A stretch of DNA of 58,517 nucleotides from Candidatus Obscuribacter sp. (GTDB lineage: Bacteria > Cyanobacteriota > Vampirovibrionia > Obscuribacterales > Obscuribacteraceae). Below are positions 34,572 to 44,032 of this stretch, in pieces. The position numbers and the translations under genes were made by a program. Under the pieces are notes generated by a model, which was not told where the DNA came from, made no database searches, and saw nothing but the letters and a program-made list of their open reading frames with translations. Each line of letters opens with the position of its first letter. The first letter of the stretch is position 1. Where the stretch lies: contig JADYXQ010000115.1 of NCBI GenBank assembly GCA_021772135.1, forward strand, positions 1-58,517. The letters run 5' to 3'.

Positions 34572-35888
34572 ATGACACCACCACAAAAAACCAGACTGGA
34601 TCCACCAGCGAAACAAGGACCTCAAGAAGCCGAAGAGCGGATTATCATTCGCGGCGGCAAACCGCTTCGTGGTGAGACAAGAATTTTTGGCGCTAAGAAC
34701 GCCGTTCTGAAAATGATGGCAGCAGCTCTGCTCGCTAAAGACGTCACCGTCTTGAGAAACGTGCCTAATTTGACTGATGTGCACATGATGGCTGACGTGC
34801 TTCGTCACCTGGGTGCAGTAGTTGAAATTGGCAATAACGAAGTTAGTATCGATGCCACCAACCTGACAGAAATTGAAGCTCCTTACGAGCTCGTCAGTCA
34901 GCTGCGGGCATCATTTGTCGTGCTGGGCCCATTGCTAGGTCGTTGTCGCGAAGCCAAAGTTTCGCTTCCAGGCGGATGCGCTATCGGCGAACGCAGAATT
35001 GATTTACACGAAAAAGGCTTGAAATTACTTGGTGCCGAAGTTGGCATTGATCACGGTTATGTTTACGCTTCAGCAACAAAGTTGACCGGCGCACGCATTT
35101 ACCTGGATAGACCAAGTAATGGTGCTACTGAAAATATCATGATGGCAGCGGCTCTGGCTGAAGGTCAGACCATTATTGAAAATGCTGCTCAAGACCCTGA
35201 AATTGTTAACCTGGCTGATTGTATCAATGCCATGGGCGGCAAAATCACCGGTGCGGGAACCTATCAGATTGTCATTGACGGCGTACCGCAAGAAGAAATG
35301 CACGGCGCTGTTGTTGATACTATTCCAGACAGACTGGAAGTCGGAACTTTCCTTTATGCCTGTATGGCTGCCGGCGGTGAGATCATTATCAACGGTGCCA
35401 ACGCGCACCATATCTACGCTGTGATAAGCAAAATTCATGAGATGGGTGCTGAGTGTTCCATTTACGCTCCAGACACAATCAAGATCAAAGTTGAAGGAAG
35501 ACTGAAAGCAATCGACGTCACCACAGTTCCTTATCCTGGCTTCCCCACCGATTTGCAGGCACCTTTGATGTCTGTGCTGGCAGTGGCTGAAGGCACTTCG
35601 ATCATGACTGAAACCATGTACGAAAATCGTTTCATGCAAGTGGGCGAGTTGCGCAGAATGGGTGGCGACATCCAGTTGAAAGCCAATTCGGCCATCGTCA
35701 AAGGCGTGCCTAAACTGATGGGCGCTGAAGTTAAATCGAGCGACCTGCGCGCTGCAGCTGCTTTAATCATCGCCGGCCTCGGTGCTGATGGAGTGACTGA
35801 AGTAACCGGTCTGAGCCACCTTGACCGTGGTTATGACAAGCTCGAGGAAAGACTGCGTGACCTCGGCGCCGACATCTGGAGACGCTAA
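34572..35888 (+). CDS. murA: UDP-N-acetylglucosamine 1-carboxyvinyltransferase
   Basis: 438 aa, normal for MurA, which adds enolpyruvate from PEP to UDP-GlcNAc in the first committed step of peptidoglycan synthesis. 'GAKNAVLKMMAAALLA' and the active loop 'LPGGCAIGERRIDLH' are present; the catalytic cysteine (Cys136 here, Cys115 in E. coli) is intact, so the enzyme should be fosfomycin-sensitive by that criterion. The first 20 residues form a Pro/Gln-rich extension before the usual start. RBS GGCAGGGA. First of three plus-strand genes with lysC and ltaA. Confidence 0.96.
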   Translation: MTPPQKTRLDPPAKQGPQEAEERIIIRGGKPLRGETRIFGAKNAVLKMMAAALLAKDVTVLRNVPNLTDVHMMADVLRHLGAVVEIGNNEVSIDATNLTEIEAPYELVSQLRASFVVLGPLLGRCREAKVSLPGGCAIGERRIDLHEKGLKLLGAEVGIDHGYVYASATKLTGARIYLDRPSNGATENIMMAAALAEGQTIIENAAQDPEIVNLADCINAMGGKITGAGTYQIVIDGVPQEEMHGAVVDTIPDRLEVGTFLYACMAAGGEIIINGANAHHIYAVISKIHEMGAECSIYAPDTIKIKVEGRLKAIDVTTVPYPGFPTDLQAPLMSVLAVAEGTSIMTETMYENRFMQVGELRRMGGDIQLKANSAIVKGVPKLMGAEVKSSDLRAAAALIIAGLGADGVTEVTGLSHLDRGYDKLEERLRDLGADIWRR

Positions 35889-35931
35889 TTTCCAGCAGGC
35901 ATCGATTCAGGTTTAGATTAGGTCTCCTTCA

Positions 35932-37317
35932 ATGATAGTGATGAAATTTGGCGGCACTTCAGTGGGCTCGAAAGAGCGCTTTGAGCAAGTGTATGCTTTA
36001 ATTTCTAAGGCCAATAACGTAGATGGACCGCCACTGGTGGTGGTGTCAGCTATGTCGGGGGTCACCAATGCTCTGATTGAAGCTGCCAACCATGCGGTAC
36101 GCCGCAATCTCGATGGCGCTCTGGCGCAAATCGAGATGATCGGGCAAAAGCATATTGATGCCGCCAAAGGCTTGCTTGATGCCACTAGTGCTCAGGCTCT
36201 ACTTGACGACTTGAGCACGCATCTGGCGGAGCTGGAGTCAGTTTTGCGCGGCATCAATTATTTAGGCGAACTCTCCAAGCGTTCACTGGATGTGGTGTCA
36301 TCAATCGGTGAGCTGCTTTCTTCTCGCGTGCTGGCAGAGTACGCAGGCAGCAGAGGCCTGAAAGTAAAATGGGTTGATGCGCGTCAAGTTTTAATTACCG
36401 ATGATAATTTCGGAAAGAGCAATCCGCTTTGGGCCGAAGTCGAAAAACGTGCTCAGTCTATTATCGGTGAAGCAGTCAACCATGGCTTTACAGTCATTAC
36501 TCAGGGATTTATCGGTGCCACCTTAGACGGTATCACCACAACCCTCGGTCGGGGCGGCTCCGATTATTCCGCTTCAATTTTAGGTGTGGCCGCCAATGCC
36601 AGCCGCATTGAAATCTGGACCGACGTAGACGGTATGATGACTTGCGACCCACGTATTGTGCCTGAGGCTCAGGTAATTTCGCAGGTAACTTTTCAGGAGG
36701 CGGCAGAGCTGGCTTATTTTGGTGCCAAGGTTTTGCACCCGCTCACAATCAAGCCCGCGGTGGAGAAAAATATTCCGGTCAAAGTTTTGAATACCATGCG
36801 GCCTGATAGTTCTGGCACTTTGATTCAAGCCAATGTTGAAGAGATTGAAGCAGACAGTGTGCCGCTTTCACAGCGCATCTGCGCCATCGCTTCTAAAAAG
36901 AATATTACTGCACTCTTCATCAGTTCACCGCGCATGCTCATGGCTCATGGTTTTCTAGCCAAAGTCTTCACGGTTTTCGACAGGCACAAAACCTCCATCG
37001 ATTTGATTGCTACTTCTGAAGTTTCGCTTTCAATTACAATCGACTCCACCGAAAATCTCACCGCCATCAAAGAAGATTTGGCTGAATGGGGCGAGATCAA
37101 AGTGATGAACAACACTGCCATTGTCACTGTTGTGGGCCGCCAATTCCGCGGCAGTAGTGGTATCGCCGGCGAAGTTTTCTCGGCCATGAAAGATATCAAT
37201 ATTCTTGTTATTTCGGGCGGTGCCTCTGAAATCAACTTGAGTTTCCTGGTTCTCAACGAAGATGCCGATAACGCTGTAGTTCAGCTGCACAAGCATTTCT
37301 TCGGTGTAAGAGTTTAG
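35932..37317 (+). CDS. lysC: Aspartate kinase
   Basis: 461 aa. Phosphorylates aspartate at the entry to lysine, threonine, methionine and diaminopimelate synthesis. 'MKFGGTSVGS' (residues 4-13) and 'TTLGRGGSDYSASILG' are the kinase signatures. Two C-terminal ACT domains ('TSEVSLSITIDSTENL', 'AIVTVVGRQFRGSSG') mark a feedback-regulated monofunctional enzyme; there is no homoserine dehydrogenase part. It lies 43 bp after murA, linking diaminopimelate supply with peptidoglycan synthesis. Confidence 0.96.
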   Translation: MIVMKFGGTSVGSKERFEQVYALISKANNVDGPPLVVVSAMSGVTNALIEAANHAVRRNLDGALAQIEMIGQKHIDAAKGLLDATSAQALLDDLSTHLAELESVLRGINYLGELSKRSLDVVSSIGELLSSRVLAEYAGSRGLKVKWVDARQVLITDDNFGKSNPLWAEVEKRAQSIIGEAVNHGFTVITQGFIGATLDGITTTLGRGGSDYSASILGVAANASRIEIWTDVDGMMTCDPRIVPEAQVISQVTFQEAAELAYFGAKVLHPLTIKPAVEKNIPVKVLNTMRPDSSGTLIQANVEEIEADSVPLSQRICAIASKKNITALFISSPRMLMAHGFLAKVFTVFDRHKTSIDLIATSEVSLSITIDSTENLTAIKEDLAEWGEIKVMNNTAIVTVVGRQFRGSSGIAGEVFSAMKDINILVISGGASEINLSFLVLNEDADNAVVQLHKHFFGVRV

Positions 37318-37332
37318 TCTGATGAGTGTGAA

Positions 37333-38370
37333 ATGAATAAAATTGACCTGCGCAGCGATACCGTAACTCTTCCGCCGCAAGCAATGCGCGATGCCATGTA
37401 TAAAGCTGAGCTGGGCGACGATGTTTACGGTGAAGATCCCACCGTCAATTTGTTGCAAGAGCGCTGTGCACAACTGACAGGCAAAGACGCCGCTCTTTTT
37501 GTCGCCAGCGGCACCATGGGCAATTTAACCGCAGTGTTGAGCCATTGCCAGCGCAGCGATGAAGTGATTTTAGGCTCGCGCTCGCATATCGCCATCTGGG
37601 AACAGGCCGGTGCCGCCGCTTTTGGCGGGGTCAGTTTGCGCACGATTGCTAATGAGGCCGACGGGACATTGCCCCTTGAGCAAATCAATCTTTGCATTAA
37701 TGAAGATGATCCGCACCGCACGCAAACCAGATTGATTGCTCTAGAAAATACATTTAACGGCCAGCCTCTCATGCCTGCATATATGCGCATGGTAAAAGAA
37801 CTGGCATTGCAAAACGGGCTGGCTGTGCACCTTGACGGAGCGCGTTTGTTCAACGCCAGTCGTGTGCTTCTAGCCAGCATCGATGAATTTACCGCTCACG
37901 TTGACACAGTGCAATTCTGCTTCTCAAAGGGTTTGGCAGCACCGGTCGGTTCGATTATTTGCGGCAATCATGAGTTTATCGCTAAGGCCAGACGCGTTCG
38001 CAAAGCGCTTGGTGGCGGTATGCGCCAGGCTGGCGTGCTGGCGGCCGGATGCCTCTGGGCGCTGGATAATATGGTGGAAAGGCTCGACCTTGATCACGCT
38101 CTGGCGCGGCAATTGGCTGACGGCCTCGCGCAGATTCCCGGCATTAAAGTAGTGCCGGCTCAGCATCGCACTAATATGGTTTTCTTTGAAAGCGATCGCA
38201 GTGATTTATCGCGCGCTGAGCTGGCCAGAAGATTGCGCGATATTGGTGTGCTTGTGGCCGTGGAAGGACAGCTTGGTATCAGAGCTGTGACCCACTTTGG
38301 TTTGACTGCTGAAGATATTGAAGAAACTATTGTGCGGGTGGAAGACTTGATGGCTGTGGCCGTGCATTAG
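37333..38370 (+). CDS. ltaA: Low-specificity threonine aldolase
   Basis: 345 aa PLP-dependent enzyme that cleaves threonine (or allo-threonine) to glycine and acetaldehyde. Conserved blocks: 'DLRSDTVTLPPQAMRDAM', 'ASGTMGNLTA', 'HLDGARLFNA' and the PLP lysine in 'FCFSKGLAAPVGS'. It begins 15 nt after lysC, so the two are probably cotranscribed. Confidence 0.95.
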   Translation: MNKIDLRSDTVTLPPQAMRDAMYKAELGDDVYGEDPTVNLLQERCAQLTGKDAALFVASGTMGNLTAVLSHCQRSDEVILGSRSHIAIWEQAGAAAFGGVSLRTIANEADGTLPLEQINLCINEDDPHRTQTRLIALENTFNGQPLMPAYMRMVKELALQNGLAVHLDGARLFNASRVLLASIDEFTAHVDTVQFCFSKGLAAPVGSIICGNHEFIAKARRVRKALGGGMRQAGVLAAGCLWALDNMVERLDLDHALARQLADGLAQIPGIKVVPAQHRTNMVFFESDRSDLSRAELARRLRDIGVLVAVEGQLGIRAVTHFGLTAEDIEETIVRVEDLMAVAVH

Positions 38371-38373
38371 CTT

Positions 38374-38479
38374 TTTGTGGTCTTTGTGGTCTTTGGTGGT
38401 CAGGTCCTGGGGTGTGGTTATTCAAAGCCTAAGGAATTTTACAACCTGTAGGTTGTGAAATCGTACAACTTTTAGGTTG
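38374..38479. repeat. Tandem and inverted repeats between convergent genes
   Basis: Directly after the ltaA stop, TTTGTGGTC occurs twice in tandem (38374-38382, 38383-38391), then as TTTGGTGGTC (38392-38401). Further on, ACAACCTGTAGGTTGT (38441-38456), a perfect palindrome, recurs with two changes as ACAACTTTTAGGTTGT (38464-38479), 23 bp apart, each followed by GAAA. Positioned between convergent genes, the palindromes could act as terminator-like hairpins or be remnants of a small mobile repeat. Confidence 0.55.
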
Positions 38480-38511
38480 TGAAAAAGGGTCTAGGTGAGC
38501 AAAAAGATCTC

Positions 38512-40893
38512 TCAGCCCTGAGCCTGAATTTCAGACTCGGGTAATAGATCATGACTGCCTGATTCGGTCATGTCGTCTTCAGCCGCTTCTTCAATTTTTG
38601 AAAGTATATGCAAAGCTTCTTTGTACATTTGCTCTGCTTCGTCGTCGCGTTTAAGTTTGCGCAAAAGCTTGGCGTAATCTGAAAGAGTTTGGGCAACATC
38701 AGGATGCTCAGCCAGCAAATGCTCTTTTCTGATTTGCAGCGCTCGTTTAATTAACGGCTCACTTTCAACCAGTTTTTCCTGGCGGGTATAAATGGTGGCA
38801 AGCAGTGAAAGTGCTTCGGCAACTTTCACTGGTTCTGAAGCTTTGACCGATTCGAGAATGGTGACAGCGCGGCGCATAAAAGGTTCTGCTTGATTGTATT
38901 TTTCTTGCGCTACCAGCACACCGGCCAGATTATTGAGATCGGCTACCAGTACAGGATTGCCCGGGCCCACTTGATTCAGTCTGTGCACGAGAATTCTTTC
39001 GTAAATAACTTGTGCCTGCGGATAATTGCCGCGGGTGAAATAGCTGGCGGCCAGTCTTTCGAAAACTCTATGCAGTGCGTCCGGCGGATCGCTGGATGGA
39101 TCGAAACCGGCCAATATATCGCGCTCACCTTGTTTGTGACCCTTCATCAAAGTAGCCAGGCGAGTGGCCCTGGCATCTTCGGGTTGAATGGTCTGCACAT
39201 GTTTTTTCGACTTTGCGTTGCCTTCAGCCGCTGCTTCACTGTCAGAAGATTCGTCTTCTTCAGCTCCCGATAGTCCAATGTCAGATACTGACTGGTCAGC
39301 AGGCATCTCAGGAATGCTGGCTGGATCTTCCAGCACAGGCTCGACATCAGCGGGAATAGCAATAGTTTTTCCGTCATCTAAATCAATCGGTTTGATTGTT
39401 TTTTCGGTGGCAATTTGAGCAGCAATAGAATCGATATTTTTAGCGAGAATATCTGTAAAATTGGCGGCAAAGTCATTAGCCGACATGGTATCACTGGCGG
39501 ATAGTACATCACCTGCAGCGGCAGAGGGCTCGGCCTGTGCATCGGCCTGTAGATTCGCCGGTGCTGAAGCTTCGTTAGTTGCTTCTTCACCTCTTACATC
39601 TCTTGCATTTTCTTCTTTATTTTCGGGTTCTTCAGCCGCGTCGACAGTGGACACCCCGGCGCGCTCACCTTTCAGCCTCAGACCTCGATCTTTGTTCCAG
39701 CCCAGTTCTTTCAGGGCATCGTCAAATTTCATCGGGCCATCAGCACTTTGGTGCAGCGAATAATCTAAAGTCACTACAGCGTCGTCTTGACTCAGTAGTC
39801 CTCGTGAAAACAGCTGGTAGCAACGCAATGTGGACTGCAAGGTAGTGACGTCCATGTGGCCTGTGAGCACGAGGAATTTGCCAATCACCGTGGCACTTTT
39901 GGTAGAAATATCGAAGGCAGTCTCAAGCTCATCTTCGCTAATTACGCGTGCCAACATGAGCAGCTTCTCGTAAGTAACGGTGGTATCTTCTGCGGTTTTT
40001 TCAGCCCGCATTTCTGCCAGTGCTTCTTCTAGCGAGATACCGCTGGCGTGAATGCGAGTGAGGCACTCACTCGCTTTGGTGGGTTCAAAGTTTTCTTGAT
40101 CAGCCATTTTTTGAATGGCGAGAGCCGCGTCTAAAAGTTCTTGCGAAACCAGATTTTGGCTAATCAGCACTTTACCGATTGTTTGATGATTTACCAGACC
40201 CCATTCAAGAGCGTTCATTACATCGGTTTCGGTGAGCACACCGGCCATGACCATGAGTTCGCCCAGGCGCAAGCCTTTTTTGCGTGGTGCTTCTTTTTCA
40301 GGTTTAGCTTTTTCAATCACCGCACCCGGTGCAATGGGTGCTAGCCCTGCTGCTGTGCGAATGGCTGTGAGAGCCTCTTGTCTGGTCATCATTTCATCAC
40401 GCACGCGCACTTGCAAATCGAGTGCCAGGGTGAGCAAATCGTTTGAAATAGTTTCGTGCAAAACCAGCATGCGCCCTAGGGGCAGCCCGGTGCTATAGCT
40501 CTGCTCAACTGCTCTGGCCAGCACTTCATAGCTGACCAGGCCAGACTCAACCAGCAGTTCGCCTAACTTACTGGTTTGGCTGCGTTTGGGTGAAACGTAT
40601 TCTGAAAGAATATCTTTGAAAGATGCACCCAATTTATAGGCAATTTTCAAGCAACGCAAAGCTTCTGCCGATTCAACCGACTTGTCGCGCAGCATTGATT
40701 GCGCTTCTAGAACCGACTGCAAATCTCGTGGCGAAATCAGACCATTCATCACCAGAGCCTGGCCGATTTGAATGCGTTTGTTTTTAGCACTGCGGGCAGC
40801 GTCAGCCAACTGCGCTTGCGTCAAGATACCAGCCTGAACAAGCAAGTCACCCAAGCGGGAGCTGGTCATCGACCGTTTTAGCATTTGAGACAC
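38512..40893 (-). CDS. Four MshEN-like repeats fused to TPRs
   Basis: 793 aa. I take the GTG at 40893, with AGG 8 nt upstream. The first 360 residues hold four copies of a double motif of the form RLGxLLVxxGxLTxxxLxxAxxxQ...IGxxLVxxGxISxxxLxxxLxxQ, each followed by a helical pair. This is the layout of MshEN domains (N-terminal part of type II/IV secretion ATPases), several of which bind c-di-GMP. A long acidic low-complexity linker (about 410-580) and at least three TPRs ('NNLAGVLVAQEKYNQAEPFMRR') follow. No ATPase domain. Probably a cytoplasmic scaffold or c-di-GMP receptor; ligand binding is inferred. Confidence 0.75.
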   Translation of the reverse strand: MSQMLKRSMTSSRLGDLLVQAGILTQAQLADAARSAKNKRIQIGQALVMNGLISPRDLQSVLEAQSMLRDKSVESAEALRCLKIAYKLGASFKDILSEYVSPKRSQTSKLGELLVESGLVSYEVLARAVEQSYSTGLPLGRMLVLHETISNDLLTLALDLQVRVRDEMMTRQEALTAIRTAAGLAPIAPGAVIEKAKPEKEAPRKKGLRLGELMVMAGVLTETDVMNALEWGLVNHQTIGKVLISQNLVSQELLDAALAIQKMADQENFEPTKASECLTRIHASGISLEEALAEMRAEKTAEDTTVTYEKLLMLARVISEDELETAFDISTKSATVIGKFLVLTGHMDVTTLQSTLRCYQLFSRGLLSQDDAVVTLDYSLHQSADGPMKFDDALKELGWNKDRGLRLKGERAGVSTVDAAEEPENKEENARDVRGEEATNEASAPANLQADAQAEPSAAAGDVLSASDTMSANDFAANFTDILAKNIDSIAAQIATEKTIKPIDLDDGKTIAIPADVEPVLEDPASIPEMPADQSVSDIGLSGAEEDESSDSEAAAEGNAKSKKHVQTIQPEDARATRLATLMKGHKQGERDILAGFDPSSDPPDALHRVFERLAASYFTRGNYPQAQVIYERILVHRLNQVGPGNPVLVADLNNLAGVLVAQEKYNQAEPFMRRAVTILESVKASEPVKVAEALSLLATIYTRQEKLVESEPLIKRALQIRKEHLLAEHPDVAQTLSDYAKLLRKLKRDDEAEQMYKEALHILSKIEEAAEDDMTESGSHDLLPESEIQAQG

Positions 40894-41130
40894 TGGCAAT
40901 GCCTGCTAGTAAGTTTTAATCAACCTAGACAAGCATAGCAGACGGCAAGCTCAAGAGTGCCAGTGTGGCTATGATTCAAGAAATTGCTGAGAGCTGCCAG
41001 GGTGGCCATCTTTATGTATGGCAAGCTTTTGCAGACTCGTACCTGCCTGGTTTGAGGGTCATAGACTGCATAGTTAGGAGCCCCGCAGGGAACAGAGAAT
41101 TAGGTGAATTTGATACTGGTTATCTGAGCA

Positions 41131-42060
41131 ATGCCCATTAACCAAAAATTGTGGCTCCGTGCACCTTTGGTCGTGCCGATTTTATTTACCTTCAGCAGTA
41201 CTGCTGGTGGTGCGTTGCCGACTGAAGAAAAACTCTGGAATTTGCCGACGGCCACTCCAGTTTCATCTGCCAAAACAATACCCACGCCTAAAAATGTCTC
41301 CCCTGCCGCTGACCTGAAAATGGCAATTTCCACTTATGAGAAAGGAAACGTCTGGGAAGCGGAAATTTTGTTTAAGTCAATCGTGTTAAAGCATAAGGGC
41401 AATGCTCTGGCTCACTATTATTATGCTAATTGTCTGGCCAAGTCAGGTGACCATGCTAACGCCCGCGATCAGTATTTTACTTGTATGAAATTTACTCAGG
41501 ACCAGGTATTAAGCAACTACTGTATTGAGGCTATCAAAGCTTTAAACATCAATGCAGAACTGCGCCATAAAGAGAGGCACCTCGATCAAGAGGCTCTGCG
41601 TCTGCGCAGTCAAATTGATGCCGATCACGATCGCCTTAAAGGCGAGAGGCAAAAGCAGCTGGACCGCGCTATTCATGACATTGAAAAAAGGTTGAATGAA
41701 GATCGACTGGCCAATCCTGGCTCGAGGACTGCTCTTGAAACCAAGGCAAAATACGATATCGCCATACTGAAATTAGACTTTCAAGATTCTTTTAAATTAA
41801 TTGAAGATGACTATGCCAGGCGTTTGCAAGCATTTAGTAGTTCCCATGAAAGTCTAAAAGGGCAAATTCGGGCAAAAGATGGAGCATCGCAGGTAATACC
41901 TGCCAATACTTCCATGACCGTTCGCAACTATATGAATTTTGGCGGTAGCCCTGACCAGGAAAAGATTGTTGAATCTACGTCGCCTGGTTTGCGGGCAACA
42001 CCCGGTGTGCTCAGGGCCTCTCCGGTATCCAACAAAAAATCTGTACGCCCCAGCCGGTAG
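41131..42060 (+). CDS. Exported TPR/coiled-coil protein with VRNYxNFGG motif
   Basis: 309 aa. A hydrophobic N-terminus (residues 11-28) suggests export. TPR-like helices at about 62-130 ('NALAHYYYANCLAKSGDHAN') lead into a long coiled coil (about 140-240). The end contains 'LKGQ' and then 'VIPANTSMTVRNYMNFGG', closely matched in the next gene. No family recognised. It opens a three-gene run (41131, 42128, 42878), 67 bp before the second. Confidence 0.6.
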   Translation: MPINQKLWLRAPLVVPILFTFSSTAGGALPTEEKLWNLPTATPVSSAKTIPTPKNVSPAADLKMAISTYEKGNVWEAEILFKSIVLKHKGNALAHYYYANCLAKSGDHANARDQYFTCMKFTQDQVLSNYCIEAIKALNINAELRHKERHLDQEALRLRSQIDADHDRLKGERQKQLDRAIHDIEKRLNEDRLANPGSRTALETKAKYDIAILKLDFQDSFKLIEDDYARRLQAFSSSHESLKGQIRAKDGASQVIPANTSMTVRNYMNFGGSPDQEKIVESTSPGLRATPGVLRASPVSNKKSVRPSR

Positions 42061-42127
42061 TCTTCACCTAATCTTTCCTAATTTCTGCCAGTATGGAGTG
42101 ACCAGTAGCCGAACGAGCATTATATTT

Positions 42128-42871
42128 ATGTCTAAGATTCTCAGTGTTTTTGCAATCATAGTTCTGCTGGTCGCTTCGGCCGACTCGCTGCCGGCAGTGG
42201 CCGACGTGCGCGATGTGATGGCCGACAGTGCAAGTCGCCTCGACTCACTGGAAAACTCCGCTCACGCTGAGAGCCGCGAGCGAGCAATACTAATTCAAAA
42301 TTATGTCAGTGCCGCTCGCTCCAGTGCAGCGCCCTCAGCAACTTTAGACCGGCAGTGCGCCGAACTGATTAGCGGGGCCGAAGCAGAGCATACCGCTGCA
42401 GTGCAAAATAAATTTGGCCTGGTTCGACGCCAGATTGATTTTTGTACGGCGCAACTGCATAGCGATGTTGCCGCAGTGCCCAAATATTACATAGATCGCT
42501 TTGGTATCAAACGCGAAAATCGCGATTATGGCTCTATGGTGCAATCTTTGAATGACGCCTATGCGATTAAGATTAATGGCATTGTCAGTGACCTTGATAA
42601 GAACTGCCAGGTTCTCAAAGCTTTCTACACGAAGCGAATGACCGATCTGTTAAGCTCCCGCGATAATCTCAAGGGGCAAATGGTTTCAAGAGTGGGCAAC
42701 AACCGAGTAGTAGCAGCCGGCACCAATATGTACGTACGCAATTATCTGAATTTCGGCGGTGTACAAGACAGCATTGCAAGCAAGGTAGTGGCCCAAACTG
42801 ATTCTTTGCCTGCAGCACTCATGGCTGAGACCAGGAGACTCAATGACTTCAGCATACGTAAATCAAGATAG
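42128..42871 (+). CDS. Exported coiled-coil protein, paralogue of its neighbour
   Basis: 247 aa from ATG 42128, which gives a clean signal peptide (SKILSVFAIIVLLVASADSL); the longer frame from 41939 runs inside the previous gene. Mostly helical, with few cysteines (Cys in 'RQCAELI', 'DFCTAQL', 'KNCQVLK'). Its C-terminal part 'DNLKGQMVSR...VVAAGTNMYVRNYLNFGG' matches the neighbour's, while the N-terminal halves differ (no TPR here). Function unknown. Confidence 0.62.
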   Translation: MSKILSVFAIIVLLVASADSLPAVADVRDVMADSASRLDSLENSAHAESRERAILIQNYVSAARSSAAPSATLDRQCAELISGAEAEHTAAVQNKFGLVRRQIDFCTAQLHSDVAAVPKYYIDRFGIKRENRDYGSMVQSLNDAYAIKINGIVSDLDKNCQVLKAFYTKRMTDLLSSRDNLKGQMVSRVGNNRVVAAGTNMYVRNYLNFGGVQDSIASKVVAQTDSLPAALMAETRRLNDFSIRKSR

Positions 42872-42877
42872 TTGTTT

Positions 42878-44026
42878 ATGAGTCAATCAAAAGCGCATAA
42901 ACCACATAAATCACATAAACGATTGACCCGTTCACTTTTTGCCGCTGCTTTGATTTGTCTCAATGTTTATACTGCCTGGCCGGCCGCCGCTAAGAGCTCA
43001 GGCACCGCCAGTAGTGCCCCAGCGCCACTTTCATCTACGGTACGCTTGCGCGGCCAGGTCAGCGAACTGACCTTAATGTGTCAGGCTGCCGGACTCTCCC
43101 TCGATAACAGCAAATTACCAGGTGTGGTCACTAAAGTCGGTATGGCTACTCCGGCTGCCTATGCTGGTTTAATTGAAGGCGATCGCATTTTGACGGTAAA
43201 GGCCGACGGCGATCTGTTAACCATGAATTTTGATCGCAAAGGGGCACGCTATCAAGTAAAGGTGGAAATTCGCATGAAGGCTGTGCGAGCGCAAATGGAT
43301 GAAATCCTTAACCGGCAATTACAGCCGGTGGTGCCGCCGGGCAAATCTACAACACTGTCGGCCGAGGCATCGCGCACTCAAACTCCCGACGCTGCAAAGT
43401 TCTTTAAAGCCCTGGCACCGTATGAAGTTATTTTGTTAATTGATCATTCCGGCTCCATGAACGGTGGCCTCGGTATTGGACCTTTCGACGTTTCTCGCTG
43501 GGGTTGGTGTCGCAATCAAGTTAGTGATTTATCCGGCTCTATCGGCAATAGCCTCACTGGGGGCCTTACTATTGTGCCTTTTAACGATAATTTTATAGTG
43601 AAAAAGTATGCCACTCATAGAGATATCGAAGAGATTTTCACTACTGTGGTGCCCAGCGGCGAAACCGACATTTATTCACCCCTTTCGGCGGTGATCGAAT
43701 CGCATTTAGAAGATCCTGAGCATCACAATAAACCGGTATTGATAGTGGTGCTGACAGATGGTTTGCCCAATCAAGGTGGCTCCCTCGACAAACTCATTGC
43801 CCGAGCCACTACCACTTTGAAAAATAACGACGAAATGATCATCACATTTCTCACAGTTGGTCAGGCGCCTGAAGGTGACGAATTAATTGATCGCCTGGAC
43901 AATACTCTAGTTAGCCGCGGCGCCAAAGAAGACATCGTCAACAGTATGCGTTTTTTCGAACTTTTAAATGTCGGTTTGAAAAACGCCTTGCTCGATGCCG
44001 TCACTAAAGCGCGAGGAACTAAATAG
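42878..44026 (+). CDS. Exported PDZ-VWA protein
   Basis: 382 aa from ATG 42878, 6 nt after the previous stop. A basic His/Lys-rich N-terminus and hydrophobic helix (18-38) direct export. A PDZ-like domain follows at about 55-130 ('VVTKVGMATPAAYAGLIEGDRILTV'), then a von Willebrand A domain (about 180-375) with intact MIDAS DHSGSMN (Asp189) and 'VLTDGLPNQGG'. VWA domains with MIDAS bind protein ligands through a metal ion. Third gene of the exported cluster; the PDZ could recruit the C-termini of the two paralogues, which is speculation. Confidence 0.78.
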   Translation: MSQSKAHKPHKSHKRLTRSLFAAALICLNVYTAWPAAAKSSGTASSAPAPLSSTVRLRGQVSELTLMCQAAGLSLDNSKLPGVVTKVGMATPAAYAGLIEGDRILTVKADGDLLTMNFDRKGARYQVKVEIRMKAVRAQMDEILNRQLQPVVPPGKSTTLSAEASRTQTPDAAKFFKALAPYEVILLIDHSGSMNGGLGIGPFDVSRWGWCRNQVSDLSGSIGNSLTGGLTIVPFNDNFIVKKYATHRDIEEIFTTVVPSGETDIYSPLSAVIESHLEDPEHHNKPVLIVVLTDGLPNQGGSLDKLIARATTTLKNNDEMIITFLTVGQAPEGDELIDRLDNTLVSRGAKEDIVNSMRFFELLNVGLKNALLDAVTKARGTK

Positions 44027-44032
44027 TTGGCC

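Noticed and set aside
35070..35639. 189-aa open frame opposite murA
   Set aside because: Antisense shadow of a conserved gene; no family features.
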